Shown here: positions 12,954 to 12,965 of the stretch, one piece after another | How positions within the stretch are numbered: position 1 is the stretch's first letter | Layout of the letters: each line of letters begins with the position of its first letter | Translations under genes and position numbers: made by a program | The notes under the pieces: model-generated | The model's input: only the letters and a program-made list of their open reading frames with translations | What the model was told of the DNA's origin: nothing | Databases searched by the model: none | From: an uncultured Lachnospiraceae bacterium | GTDB lineage: Bacteria > Bacillota > Clostridia > Lachnospirales > Lachnospiraceae | Reading direction: 5' to 3' | NCBI GenBank assembly: GCA_910585215.1 | Contig: CAJUDQ010000059.1 | Coordinates: 1-12,965 of the forward strand | Length of the DNA stretch: 12,965 bases

Positions 12954-12965
12954 ATGCAAAAAAAT
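12913..12965. mobile_element. left end of an insertion sequence running out of the window
   Basis: GGGGCTGTCGCACTAA starting at 12913 resembles terminal inverted repeats of transposons common in Clostridia, possibly IS1182-like. It abruptly ends a membrane-protein reading frame and begins a non-coding hairpin with a T-run. The transposase and the other end are not in the window, so the family is uncertain and the exact boundary could be off by one or two bases. Confidence 0.6.

Noticed and set aside
1..12965. CRISPR array or tRNA genes
   Set aside because: No regularly spaced repeats and no cloverleaf-type sequences with a T-loop GTTCRA were seen on either strand.

Overview
The window reads as chromosomal DNA of a low-GC anaerobic Firmicute, most likely a gut Clostridia of the Lachnospiraceae type. 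This rests on the AT-rich composition, strong AGGAGG ribosome binding sites, sigma-A style promoters, the NCS2 permease and Hpt pair, and an AgrA-like LytTR regulator. The genus cannot be fixed from sequence alone. Ten protein genes are on the minus strand and two, at the right end, are on the plus strand.

Left edge (1-480): two near-consensus promoters exactly 80 bp apart fire leftward into a boxA-like leader, which is the signature of an rRNA operon starting just outside the window. Then, on the minus strand, come a purine-salvage operon (hpt followed by a guanine/hypoxanthine-type permease, 481-2427) and a leucyl/phenylalanyl-tRNA-protein transferase (aat, 2539-3186) with its own promoter.

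Centre (3565-6733): a three-gene minus-strand operon encodes a TerY-like VWA protein, a PP2C phosphatase and a protein kinase with a zinc-knuckle and a beta-rich C-terminal region. It has its own promoter at 6706-6733. This is a TerY-P triad, related in composition to E. coli yegL-yegK-yegI, here without tellurium-resistance genes beside it. Upstream is a nicotinamidase/isochorismatase-like hydrolase (6781-7692) under a perfect-spacing promoter overlaid by two copies of a 16-bp operator.

7693-9380: a decayed zone. It holds a frameshifted remnant of a small exported protein, a strong terminator, a second copy of the 3' end of an antitoxin gene, and an intact Phd/PIN toxin-antitoxin pair with promoter and palindromic operator.

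9340-12965: a cache-domain chemoreceptor with its terminator, then an unexplained intergenic region with two large hairpins and a reading frame interrupted only by UGA codons. After that comes a plus-strand two-component pair: an intact LytTR response regulator and the membrane half of its presumed GHKL histidine kinase. The kinase is cut off by the end of an insertion sequence that runs out of the window. The regulator has therefore probably lost its adjacent sensor.
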